From Eshraghiella sp964414835 (GTDB lineage: Bacteria > Bacillota > Clostridia > Lachnospirales > Lachnospiraceae), in assembly GCA_964414835.1 (NCBI GenBank), contig CAYPWY010000041.1, positions 1-11,085 of the forward strand: a stretch of 11,085 nucleotides of DNA. Direction: 5' to 3'. Made by a program: the position numbers and the translations under genes. How positions within the stretch are numbered: the first letter of the stretch is position 1; each line of letters begins with the position of its first letter. Shown here one piece after another: positions 1-5,789 of the stretch. Under the pieces are notes generated by a model. The model saw nothing but the letters and a program-made list of their open reading frames with translations. It was not told the DNA's origin and ran no database searches.

Positions 1-83
1 TAGACGGCAATCTGAATGAGGAAATGGAAGCGGCGGTATGGGAGAAGCGTATGCCGCATGGTTCGGCGCAAGCTGAACCATAA
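1..83 (+). CDS. C-terminal end of an unidentified protein (partial)
   Basis: A reading frame enters open from the left edge (first full codon at position 3) and ends at TAA 81-83, giving 26 residues that finish in RMPHGSAQAEP. I do not recognise the family and the piece is too short to assign. The stop codon falls at the end of a strong hairpin (58-81), so part of the apparent protein tail may simply be read-through of a structured element. It could be a true gene end or a chance open frame, and the sequence outside the window would decide. Confidence 0.3.
   Translation, partial: DGNLNEEMEAAVWEKRMPHGSAQAEP
58..81 (+). repeat. Hairpin with GCAA tetraloop
   Basis: A 10-bp stem (58-67 with 72-81, one G-U wobble) closes a GCAA loop, a stable GNRA-type tetraloop. 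No T-tract follows (the downstream bases are AATAGAATTTTG), so it is not a typical intrinsic terminator. It may be the structured end of a transcript or of a mobile element. Its role is unknown. Confidence 0.45.
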
Positions 84-111
84 TAGAATTTTGAAAAAGT
101 GAAAAATTCAA

Positions 112-152
112 GTAATACACGATAATATAACGTAATACTCGATTTAGTATTA
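112..152. repeat. Near-direct repeat plus palindrome at the hemZ-remnant junction
   Basis: GTAATACACGA (112-122) and GTAATACTCGA (132-142) are near-identical copies spaced 20 bp apart. The second copy overlaps a perfect inverted repeat, TAATACT (133-139) with AGTATTA (146-152), around a 6-bp centre. It lies where similarity to HemZ begins. It could be an operator or the trace of a recombination or insertion event. Confidence 0.4.
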
Positions 153-319
153 TTATGGAGGAGAAGCAGACAATAGTGGCGCTTGGGGCAGGAAGCAGCA
201 CCAAAAGGGTGTACCCGGACGGGCGGATTGAACGGTGTGAGAATGTGAAGGATGTTGCGGGGTATATGGACAGAATCGGGGAAATGATAGAAAGAAAGCG
301 TGTATTATTAAGTGATTGA
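143..319 (+). pseudogene. hemZ: hemZ C-terminal remnant (coproporphyrinogen III oxidase-like radical SAM protein)
   Basis: The frame ending at TGA 317-319 reads MEEKQTIVALGAG from ATG 155 and continues with KRVYPDGRIE, ENVKDV and EMIERKR. I recognise this from memory as the extreme C-terminus of clostridial HemZ, an oxygen-independent coproporphyrinogen oxidase-like radical SAM protein of about 470-500 residues. Only the last ~55-58 residues are here. The radical SAM core with its CxxxCxxC motif is absent, and the frame is stopped upstream at 128-130. ATG 155 sits inside the family homology, so it is not a real start. The gene is a 5'-truncated remnant. The assignment is by remembered motifs, not by search. 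Confidence 0.62.
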
Positions 320-349
320 GCTTGACCGTATAGAGCGGATAATGGAGGA

Positions 350-481
350 ATGGTTATAACATTAACGCAGCTTGTCTATGTTGTGAAGATTGCAGATACA
401 AAGTCCATGAATAAGGCGGTAGCAGAATTGTTTGTTTCACAGCCTGCATTGTCAGGCGCAGTCAAGGAACCGGAAACGTGA
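350..481 (+). pseudogene. LysR-type regulator N-terminal fragment
   Basis: ATG 350 begins a 43-residue frame reading LTQLVYVVKIADTKSMNKA and FVSQPALSGAVKE, the start of a LysR winged helix-turn-helix. It follows the same pattern as the intact LysR gene at 9277 (KSMQEAA, FISQPNLSEVVK). The frame breaks down just after the recognition helix (KEPET then TGA), where an intact gene would read KxLExExG. Nothing of the effector domain follows: the rrf2 gene on the other strand ends 4 bases later, at 485. I read it as a gene cut off when the neighbouring cluster arrived or rearranged. Confidence 0.6.
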
Positions 482-484
482 GAA

Positions 485-916
485 CTAAATGTAATATTCA
501 CAGCTGTCAGGAACACGGCTGATAATATCCCAAAGCGTGATACCCTTCAGATAATTTTGAATGACCTCGTAAAGCCCCTGATAGATAGGCAGTGTAAGAC
601 AGTTATTGACATTCTCGCATAAATTTGTAGTGTTGTCCATGCAGCTTACCGGAGCAAGGCTGCCTTCAGCGCTTTCCAAAATTTCCCATACCGTAATTTC
701 GGATGGATGTTTTGGCAGCTTATAACCACCCATATGTCCTTTATTAGCCAATAGTAGATTGTTTCGGTTTAAAAAAGGAATAATTTGTTCTAAATATTTT
801 TTAGATATATTTTGCCTTGCGGATATATCCTTTAGGGCGATGAAGCCCTCGTTATAATGCTGGGCTAAGTCTATCATAATGCGCAGGGAGTATCTGCCGC
901 GAGTAGATATTTTCAT
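485..916 (-). CDS. Rrf2-family transcriptional regulator (IscR/CymR-like)
   Basis: A 143-residue DNA-binding regulator. MKISTRGRYSLRIM is the typical Rrf2 opening. Residues ~27-68 hold the winged helix-turn-helix (LKDISARQNISKKYLEQII) and the wing (GHMGGYKL). C92, C100 and C105 form C-x7-C-x4-C, in the place where IscR and NsrR bind an Fe-S cluster through three cysteines, so Fe-S or thiol sensing is possible. The start is set at 916 because an AGAAAGGA site lies about 11 nt upstream; the frame stays open to 943, but the earlier ATGs have no room for a ribosome site. It is divergent from the cysteine/nitrogenase-like operon and shares promoter half-sites with it, so it probably controls that operon and itself. 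Known relatives control Fe-S assembly (IscR) or cysteine metabolism (CymR, which works with CysK). Which signal this one senses is inference. Confidence 0.87.
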   Translation of the reverse strand: MKISTRGRYSLRIMIDLAQHYNEGFIALKDISARQNISKKYLEQIIPFLNRNNLLLANKGHMGGYKLPKHPSEITVWEILESAEGSLAPVSCMDNTTNLCENVNNCLTLPIYQGLYEVIQNYLKGITLWDIISRVPDSCEYYI

Positions 917-941
917 AGTGCTGTCCATCCTTTCTAATCTC

Positions 942-977
942 AAAACCTATCATACCATAGAATTAATAGGTATTCAA
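942..977. promoter_or_regulatory. Putative Rrf2 operator over the rrf2 promoter
   Basis: On the minus strand, GAATACCTAT begins inside the -35 box and a mirrored ATAGGTTTT overlaps and follows the -10 box; the ACCTAT/ATAGGT arms are at 966-971 and 945-950. The same AATACCTAT word occurs beyond the cysK start site at 1119. Shared half-sites on both sides of a divergent regulator suggest autoregulation plus control of the operon. No binding consensus was checked by computation. Confidence 0.5.
949..977 (-). promoter_or_regulatory. Sigma-A-type promoter of the rrf2 gene
   Basis: Read on the minus strand, -35 TTGAAT (977-972) is followed after exactly 17 bp by -10 TATGAT (954-949). This places the start site near 942, about 25 nt upstream of the gene's start codon at 916. 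Spacing and hexamers fit a housekeeping sigma factor. Confidence 0.6.
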
Positions 978-1072
978 TATAATTTTCATTTATAACCAAT
1001 TCTGAAAAATGCTATAAAAAATACTTATAATTAGCGATAAAAATAATCTATATATAAAATGGGAAATAATGA

Positions 1073-1101
1073 TTGACAAGGATAGTGGGGTAACATATAA
1101 T
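1073..1101 (+). promoter_or_regulatory. Strong sigma-A promoter of the cysK-nif-like operon
   Basis: TTGACA (1073-1078), a 17-bp spacer and TATAAT (1096-1101) match both consensus hexamers exactly at ideal spacing. Transcription would start near 1108, giving a leader of about 235 nt before cysK. Such a strong promoter implies that control comes from the operator and attenuator downstream. Confidence 0.85.
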
Positions 1102-1118
1102 AATCTTAACAACTTATA

Positions 1119-1140
1119 ATACCTATATAAAAGATAGGCA
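1119..1140. promoter_or_regulatory. Putative Rrf2 operator just downstream of the cysK start site
   Basis: AATACCTAT (1118-1126) faces ATAGG (1134-1138) across 7 bp, about 10-30 bp downstream of the predicted start site. A protein bound there could block RNA polymerase. The half-site is identical to one in the divergent rrf2 promoter. Confidence 0.45.
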
Positions 1141-1159
1141 ATGGAAAGGGGATGATATC

Positions 1160-1231
1160 ATGATGGCAATAAATAAGTTTTATTCAGATGATTGTTGCTG
1201 CTGTATTATGTATAAGATGAATACAGTTTAA
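1160..1231 (+). CDS. Cysteine-rich leader peptide (attenuator)
   Basis: A 23-residue ORF whose middle reads SDDCCCCIM: four consecutive Cys codons (TGT TGC TGC TGT) at 1193-1204. A good ribosome site, AAAGGGG (1145-1151), lies 8 nt before ATG 1160; ATG 1163 follows directly. It lies between the strong promoter and a terminator-like hairpin immediately before cysK. Runs of codons for the pathway's end product are the hallmark of amino-acid leader peptides such as TrpL and HisL. I infer that slow reading of the Cys codons when Cys-tRNA is short lets transcription continue into the operon. The peptide itself probably has no other job. A T-box is not visible here. Confidence 0.82.
   Translation: MMAINKFYSDDCCCCIMYKMNTV
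1201..1226 (+). promoter_or_regulatory. Pause-type hairpin over the Cys codons
   Basis: CTGTATT (1201-1207), which covers the last Cys codon and the end of the one before, pairs perfectly with AATACAG (1220-1226) around a 12-nt loop. A ribosome on the Cys run would open this hairpin, as expected for the first stem of an attenuator. The matching antiterminator is not clear by eye. Confidence 0.5.
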
Positions 1232-1268
1232 TTATCATGCGTATTATGAACCTAAAATATGGTAATAG

Positions 1269-1308
1269 AGCAGGTGCGTAAGCGTAATTTGGCAGCTGCT
1301 TATTTTTT
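1269..1308 (+). terminator. Intrinsic terminator acting as attenuator before cysK
   Basis: AGCAGGTGC (1269-1277) pairs with GCAGCTGCT (1292-1300) in a 9-position stem with one G-G mismatch, and is followed by TTATTTTTT (1300-1308). It ends 34 bases before the cysK start, downstream of the Cys-codon leader, so it cannot be the end of a normal gene. It is best read as a conditional terminator. Its left arm AGCAG could alternatively pair with CTGCT inside the Cys codons (1198-1202). Confidence 0.7.
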
Positions 1309-1342
1309 AACCAAAAAATTTAGAAAATTGAGGTGAATGTTT

Positions 1343-2278
1343 ATGTCAGAAATTAAAAAAAGCGCATTGGAACTGATTGGAGGAACTCCGATTCTTGAAA
1401 TTTCACGCTACAGTGAAAAAGCAGGAGTGAAAGAAGCTACGATTTTGGCAAAGCTGGAGTATTTGAATCCGGCCGGATCTGTGAAAGACAGGATTGCTTT
1501 AGCAATGATTGAGGATGCAGAAAAGGCAGGAAAGTTAAAACCGGGAGCAACGATTATTGAGCCGACAAGCGGTAATACAGGTATCGGACTTGCGGCTGTT
1601 GCGGCAGCAAAAGGGTATAAAGCGATTCTTACCCTGCCAGACACGATGAGCGTGGAGAGAAGAAATCTGCTCAAGGCTTATGGAGCGGAGCTTGTGCTTA
1701 CCGAGGGCGCAAAGGGAATGAAGGGAGCCATTGCAAAAGCGGAGGAGCTGAATAAGGAAATAGAAGGCTCTATTATTCTTGGACAGTTTGTGAATCCGGC
1801 AAATCCGGCAGTTCATAAGGCGACAACGGGACCGGAGATCTGGAAACAGACAGACGGTAAGGTGGACATTTTTGTAGCAGGTGTCGGAACAGGCGGTACG
1901 ATAACCGGTGTTGGAGAGTATTTAAAGGAGCAAAATCCTGATGTGAAGATAGTAGCGGTTGAGCCGGCAACAAGTCCTGTTCTTTCAAAGGGAACGCCGG
2001 GAGCGCATAAGATTCAGGGCATTGGAGCCGGATTTGTGCCGGATGTTCTTAATACGAAGATTTATGATGAAGTGATTGCCGTTGAGAATGAGGATGCTTT
2101 TGCCGAAGGAAAAGCATTTGCATTAGCGGAAGGTATTTTAGTTGGCATTTCATCAGGCGCGGCATTAAAAGCGGCAATAATTTTGGCGGCAAGGCCGGAA
2201 AATAAGGGAAAAAACATTGTCGCGCTTTTGCCGGATTCAGGTGACAGGTATCTTTCAACCCCGTTGTTTAGCAATTAA
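1343..2278 (+). CDS. cysK: Cysteine synthase A (O-acetylserine sulfhydrylase)
   Basis: A PLP enzyme of 311 residues, the usual CysK length, joining O-acetylserine and sulfide to make cysteine in the cytosol. All family motifs are present: NPAGSVKDR with the PLP lysine (K48), the substrate loop TSGNTG (~75-80), the phosphate loop GVGTGGTITG, the HKIQGIGAGF segment, GISSGA, and PDSGDRYLST near the end. ATG 1343 is chosen because GAGGTG (1330-1335) is 7 nt upstream; an in-frame ATG at 1337 is only 1 nt from that site. It is the first gene after the cysteine attenuator and leads the operon. In some bacteria CysK also partners regulators such as CymR, which is of interest given the Rrf2 gene next door. 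Function is near certain from the motifs. Confidence 0.95.
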   Translation: MSEIKKSALELIGGTPILEISRYSEKAGVKEATILAKLEYLNPAGSVKDRIALAMIEDAEKAGKLKPGATIIEPTSGNTGIGLAAVAAAKGYKAILTLPDTMSVERRNLLKAYGAELVLTEGAKGMKGAIAKAEELNKEIEGSIILGQFVNPANPAVHKATTGPEIWKQTDGKVDIFVAGVGTGGTITGVGEYLKEQNPDVKIVAVEPATSPVLSKGTPGAHKIQGIGAGFVPDVLNTKIYDEVIAVENEDAFAEGKAFALAEGILVGISSGAALKAAIILAARPENKGKNIVALLPDSGDRYLSTPLFSN

Positions 2279-2320
2279 AGTACAAGAAGTATTTCTTTCA
2301 GTGGAAATTTTACATTGGGA

Positions 2321-2364
2321 GGAAAAAAGCTGCCGGCAGTTATCCTTATGGTATCTGCCGGCAG
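2321..2364. repeat. Two CTGCCGGCAG palindromes forming a hairpin after cysK
   Basis: CTGCCGGCAG at 2330-2339 and 2355-2364 is each self-palindromic, and the two also pair as a 10-bp GC-rich stem with a 15-nt loop. On the plus strand the following bases (TGTTAAAGG) are not a T-tract. On the minus strand the stem is followed by GCTTTTTTCC, so it resembles an intrinsic terminator pointing leftward, although no leftward gene is seen here. On the plus strand it may stabilise the cysK message or separate cysK from the genes behind it. Confidence 0.6.
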
Positions 2365-2383
2365 TGTTAAAGGCGGTGAAAAT

Positions 2384-2539
2384 ATGGCAGACAAGCAATC
2401 TGATAAAGCAGAAAATGGTTATTTGCAGATTATAAGGCAGATGGTGGAAGAAATAAAGTTTGGAAGCATTTCTGTCATCGTACAGGACGGAAATGTCATA
2501 CAGATTGAACAAAACAAGAAAATAAGGTTAAGAAACTGA
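2384..2539 (+). CDS. yezD: YezD-like small protein (DUF2292)
   Basis: A 51-residue protein. From residue ~15, YLQIIRQMVEEIKFGSISV is followed by VQDGNVIQIEQNKKIRL, the pattern I recall for YezD/DUF2292 (a helix, then xYGSVxIxVHDGxIVQIExxEKxR). No enzyme activity is established for the family. As I recall, members often lie beside sulfur-assimilation genes, which fits the cysK neighbour. ATG 2384 is preceded by AGGCGGTG (2371-2378) at a good distance. The frame stays open upstream to 2315, but that stretch is the hairpin region. It is the second gene of the operon. Confidence 0.75.
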   Translation: MADKQSDKAENGYLQIIRQMVEEIKFGSISVIVQDGNVIQIEQNKKIRLRN

Positions 2540-2556
2540 CTAGGCGACTGGAGGTT

Positions 2557-2643
2557 TTGAAAACAAAGCAAATCTACAGTTGTACGCTTTGTCCTTGGAA
2601 TAAGGACGCTTGCAGAGCGTGGCATCTGATGTTTAGGAGGTGA
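2557..2643 (+). CDS. Possible 28-residue Cys-containing mini-ORF
   Basis: A TTG-started frame between yezD and nifB reads YSCTLCPWNKDACRAWHL, with a CxxC pair and a third Cys, and stops at TGA 2641-2643, four bases before the nifB GTG. GGAGG (2550-2554) is close to the TTG, only 2 nt away, which is unfavourable. It could be a small metal-binding protein, a second Cys-codon leader or a translational coupler for nifB, whose ribosome site lies inside it. It could also be chance. I do not recognise a family. Confidence 0.3.
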   Translation: MKTKQIYSCTLCPWNKDACRAWHLMFRR

Positions 2644-2647
2644 TTAT

Positions 2648-3520
2648 GTGAGTAACAATTATAAGGATTTGCAAAATTCCCATCCATGCTTTGGCGGCAG
2701 GAAAAATAATGCCGGAAGAATTCATTTGCCGGTCAGTCCCGGCTGTAATATTGCCTGTCGATTTTGTGACAGAACAATCAATGATGTAGAACAGCGCCCG
2801 GGGGTAACCGGCAAGATCCTAAAACCGGAGGAAACCATAGAAATTATCCGGAAATCATTGGAGCTTTGTCCGGAGATTACAGTGGCAGGAATTGCCGGTC
2901 CGGGCGACACTTTGGCAACGGATTATGCACTGGAAACATTCAGACTGATAAAAGAGCATTTTCCAAAGCTTATAAAATGTATGAGTACGAATGGACTATT
3001 GTTATATGAGAGGGCGGATGAGATTATTGAAGTGGGGATAGATACTTTGACAGTAACGGTGAATGCGGTTATCCCTGAGATAGAGGCAAAACTGAATAAG
3101 TTTATCCTATATCATGGCGAAAAGATTGAGGGAATAGAAGGTGCAGGGATATTAATTGAAAATCAGCTAAAGGGTATTGAAAAAGTTGTAAATGCCGGAA
3201 TTACAGTTAAGGTCAATACGGTGCTCGTGCCGGAGATAAATGGGGAACACATAGAAGAAATTGCGAAGAAAATGGGAGAGCTTGGAGTAAGTATCTATAA
3301 CATCATCCCGCTCATTCCTCAATATGAATTAAAAGATTACAGGGAACCTACCTGCATGGAAATAGATGCGGCGAGGAGTAAAGCAGGAAAGTATGTGGAT
3401 GTATTCAGACACTGCCAGCGGTGCAGGGCAGATGCGATTGGCGTTCCCGGCAAAAAGGATGTTGGCGACATGATATATCAAAGGAGGCTTGGGATAAAGG
3501 AGACATTTTCACATGGTTAA
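2648..3520 (+). CDS. nifB: NifB-type radical SAM cofactor maturase (short, stand-alone)
   Basis: NifB fuses two [4Fe-4S] units and inserts a SAM-derived carbide to build NifB-co, the [8Fe-9S-C] precursor of nitrogenase cofactors. In 290 residues it shows the N-terminal HPCF (C14), the radical SAM triad CNIACRFC (C33, C37, C40), the QRPGV segment, AGPGDTL (~84-89), TVNAV (~137-141), and the C-terminal CQRCRADAIG (C256, C259) that helps hold the precursor cluster. It lacks the fused NifX domain found in many proteobacterial NifBs; that domain follows as a separate gene overlapping by 8 bases. GTG 2648 is used because the optimal site TTTAGGAGGTGA (2632-2643) precedes it; the ATG at 2646 is out of frame and stops at once. 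Its presence implies that the NifDK-like enzyme carries a NifB-derived cofactor. Confidence 0.92.
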   Translation: MSNNYKDLQNSHPCFGGRKNNAGRIHLPVSPGCNIACRFCDRTINDVEQRPGVTGKILKPEETIEIIRKSLELCPEITVAGIAGPGDTLATDYALETFRLIKEHFPKLIKCMSTNGLLLYERADEIIEVGIDTLTVTVNAVIPEIEAKLNKFILYHGEKIEGIEGAGILIENQLKGIEKVVNAGITVKVNTVLVPEINGEHIEEIAKKMGELGVSIYNIIPLIPQYELKDYREPTCMEIDAARSKAGKYVDVFRHCQRCRADAIGVPGKKDVGDMIYQRRLGIKETFSHG

Positions 3521-3863
3521 AATAGCAGTGGCATCTACAGACGGAAAGCTGGTGAACCAGCATTTTGGAAGGGCAGATACCTTTTACATACTGAATGCAG
3601 ATGAAAAAACATCAGAATATGAGCTTGCAGAAATAAGAATAGTCGTTCCTGTGTGCAAAAGAGGCGACCATGATGAAAACCGGATGAAGGAGGCTGCTTC
3701 TAAATTTGCTGATTGTGACATTATTTTGGCAGGAAAGATTGGCAGCAGGGCAAGGAACGAGCTTGAAGAATTGGGAATAGAAGTATTCGAGATACCCGGA
3801 ATCATTGAAGAATCCGTCGATAAGCTTGTGCGCTACAGAAAAGTGCAGGCCTTATTCAAATAA
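3513..3863 (+). CDS. NifX-like iron-sulfur cofactor-binding protein
   Basis: A 116-residue protein of the NifX/NafY/NifB C-terminal family (dinitrogenase iron-molybdenum cofactor-binding domain), which holds NifB-co or FeMo-co during transfer. The opening KIAVASTDGKLVNQHFGRADTF carries the conserved HFGR motif, whose His is a cofactor-contact candidate. The second half (FADCDIILAGKIGSRARNELEELGIEVF) is the expected nucleotide-fold-like end. ATG 3513 overlaps the end of nifB by 8 bases, so translation is probably coupled. In relatives this domain is often fused to NifB; here it is split off. It probably accepts cofactor precursor from the adjacent NifB. Confidence 0.85.
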   Translation: MVKIAVASTDGKLVNQHFGRADTFYILNADEKTSEYELAEIRIVVPVCKRGDHDENRMKEAASKFADCDIILAGKIGSRARNELEELGIEVFEIPGIIEESVDKLVRYRKVQALFK

Positions 3864-3887
3864 ATATTTCAAAAGGAGACAAAACAA

Positions 3888-4736
3888 ATGGGCGAATTGA
3901 GACAAATTGCAATATATGGAAAGGGTGGAATCGGAAAATCTACCACAACGCAGAACCTGACAGCAGGCTTATGTGAACATGGAAAGAAGGTAATGGTTGT
4001 GGGATGTGATCCGAAAGCTGACTCCACAAGATTATTATTGGGAGGATTGGCACAGAAAACCGTTCTTGATACGATTCGGGAAGAGGGGGAGGATATTTCG
4101 CTCGACCGAATCATGAAAGAGGGCTATGGCGGGACTAAGTGCGTGGAGTCAGGCGGACCGGAGCCGGGAGTAGGCTGTGCCGGACGGGGAATCATTACTT
4201 CCATCAATATGCTTGAAAATCTCGGGGCATATACGGATGATTTGGATTATGTATTTTATGACGTATTAGGCGATGTTGTCTGCGGCGGTTTTGCAATGCC
4301 CATCAGGGAGGGAAAGGCTAAGGAGATCTATATCGTTGCCAGCGGCGAGATGATGGCGCTTTATGCGGCGAACAACATTTCAAAAGGAATCCAAAGATAT
4401 GCAAGAACAGGCGGCGTCAGACTTGGCGGTATCATATGCAATTCGAGAAATGTGGACAGGGAGCTTGACCTGCTCCGTGCTTTTGCAAGTGAGCTGGGAA
4501 CAAAGCTTTTGTATTTTGTACCCAGGGATAATGTGGTCCAGCATGCCGAGATACATAAGAAAACAGTAATAGAGTACAAGCCGGATTCCAATCAGGCGCA
4601 GGAGTACCGAAATCTTGCGCAGGCTGTCATTGACAATCAGGATTTCGTAATCCCGACGCCGATGAAGCAGGAACGGTTGGAAGAGATCCTCATGGAATAC
4701 GGAATGATGGATCTGGCAGATGATTACAAAATTTAA
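3888..4736 (+). CDS. nifH: NifH-type reductase (nitrogenase iron protein homologue)
   Basis: An ATP-dependent [4Fe-4S] electron donor, 282 residues. P-loop GKGGIGKST (residues 11-19), GCDPKADSTR (39-48), C97 in GVGCAGRGI and C132 in VVCGGFAMPIR, the two cysteines that hold the bridging cluster of the homodimer; R100, the ADP-ribosylation site in other NifH proteins, is present. By eye it follows Azotobacter NifH closely along its whole length, much more closely than its partner subunits follow NifD and NifK. AAAAGGAG lies a suitable distance before ATG 3888. It follows nifX by 24 bases and precedes a cysteine-synthase-like gene by 13. It may serve both the D/K pair at 5790-8711 and the second D-like protein at 10220. 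A role in nitrogen fixation is not supported by its partners. Confidence 0.93.
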   Translation: MGELRQIAIYGKGGIGKSTTTQNLTAGLCEHGKKVMVVGCDPKADSTRLLLGGLAQKTVLDTIREEGEDISLDRIMKEGYGGTKCVESGGPEPGVGCAGRGIITSINMLENLGAYTDDLDYVFYDVLGDVVCGGFAMPIREGKAKEIYIVASGEMMALYAANNISKGIQRYARTGGVRLGGIICNSRNVDRELDLLRAFASELGTKLLYFVPRDNVVQHAEIHKKTVIEYKPDSNQAQEYRNLAQAVIDNQDFVIPTPMKQERLEEILMEYGMMDLADDYKI

Positions 4737-4749
4737 GGAGAAGTATGAT

Positions 4750-5766
4750 ATGGCAAAGATATACAATTCAATAACTGAGCTTGTGGGCAGAACGCCTATT
4801 GTAGAATTTAAAAGATTAGAGCAGTTTCTTGGTTTAAAGGGTAGGATTGCAGGAAAACTGGAATATTTCAATCCCGCCGGTTCTCACAAGGACCGAATGG
4901 CGCTTGAGATAATTGAGGCGGCGGAAAGAAGAGGCGAGATAAGTCCGGATAAAACCACTCTGGTTGAGTTTACAAGCGGAAATACCGGCATTGCTATGGC
5001 AGCATTTGCTGCTGCAAAGGGATATAAATTTAAAATCGGACTTCAGAACGGTGTGTCGGAGGAAAGGCTTAAACTGCTGGAGGCATATCAGGCGGAAATA
5101 GCTGACATTCCGAAGGAATTAACAGATGGTGTTTTTGAAAAAGGTATTAAAGCATTTGAGGATGTCCTGGACTATATGACAAAAGATATTGAGGATTCAT
5201 ACGCTACAAGACAGCTTGACAATACAGATAATATAAATGCCCATTATAAGTTTACGGGTCCTGAGATATGGGATGATACAGAGGGTAAAATAAATATATT
5301 TGTAGGCAGTGTCGGAACCGGCGGCTCAACACATGGAATCAGCAAGTACCTGAAAGAAAAAAATAAGAGTATCAAGGTTATTATAACGCAGCCATCTCCG
5401 GAAGATGTATTAAATCCTCTTGTTGAAGGTGCAGAAGATGGGGGATTTCATGGAATTCATCAGGTCCATGATGATAACGGGATTACAAAGATGGCACCTG
5501 CTAATTTTAGTGATGAGCTTACGGATCAATACGAATTTGTTACATATGCAGAGACATTAAGGGCAATTCATCTGCTTGCAAAATATGAAGGTATATTTGT
5601 GGGCGCATCGGCGGGTGCATCACTTGCAGTGGCAATTAAACAGGCACTTCTTACGGAAAATGAAGGAAAGCTTATCGTCCCGCTCCTTCCGGACAGTGGA
5701 GAAAGATATCTTTCTGAAAATCTGCAGAGAATCAGACCGGAAGTTGAAAATACAGTTTCGTTTTAA
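4750..5766 (+). CDS. Divergent cysteine synthase-like PLP enzyme embedded between nifH and nifD-like genes
   Basis: A 338-residue member of the CysK/beta-replacing PLP family (fold type II). It keeps the PLP lysine in NPAGSHKDR (K47), TSGNTG (75-80), GTGGS (189-193), GASAG (285-289) and PDSGERYLS (314-322). Unlike the operon's first cysK, the loop HKIQGIGAGF is replaced by GGFHGIHQVHDDNG (231-244), GTGGTITG by GTGGSTHG, and an extra stretch around 122-160 (about 25 residues longer than CysK) is present. These changes lie where the amino-acid and sulfur substrates sit, so it may use another acceptor or nucleophile. ATG 4750 has AAGGAG (4735-4740) 9 nt upstream; the open frame back to 4720 overlaps nifH and is rejected. 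Its position, 13 bases after nifH and 23 before nifD, suggests that it handles the product of the reductase. Alternatives: a plain second CysK supplying sulfur for cluster assembly, or a cystathionine-synthase-like enzyme. Confidence 0.85.
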   Translation: MAKIYNSITELVGRTPIVEFKRLEQFLGLKGRIAGKLEYFNPAGSHKDRMALEIIEAAERRGEISPDKTTLVEFTSGNTGIAMAAFAAAKGYKFKIGLQNGVSEERLKLLEAYQAEIADIPKELTDGVFEKGIKAFEDVLDYMTKDIEDSYATRQLDNTDNINAHYKFTGPEIWDDTEGKINIFVGSVGTGGSTHGISKYLKEKNKSIKVIITQPSPEDVLNPLVEGAEDGGFHGIHQVHDDNGITKMAPANFSDELTDQYEFVTYAETLRAIHLLAKYEGIFVGASAGASLAVAIKQALLTENEGKLIVPLLPDSGERYLSENLQRIRPEVENTVSF

Positions 5767-5789
5767 AAAAGGCAAGGTGGTGTTACAAA

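Noticed and set aside
1108..1342. T-box or SAM riboswitch in the cysK leader
   Set aside because: I see no T-box sequence of the AGGGTGGNACCGCG kind and no S-box core. The Cys-codon leader ORF with terminator explains the region better.
2315..2383. N-terminal extension of the YezD-like protein from ATG 2315
   Set aside because: The extension is coded across the GC-rich hairpin, and the family homology and a better ribosome site begin at 2384.
4380..4871. 163-codon open frame on the minus strand
   Set aside because: It is antisense to the nifH end and the start of the second cysK-type gene, both of which have full family motifs.
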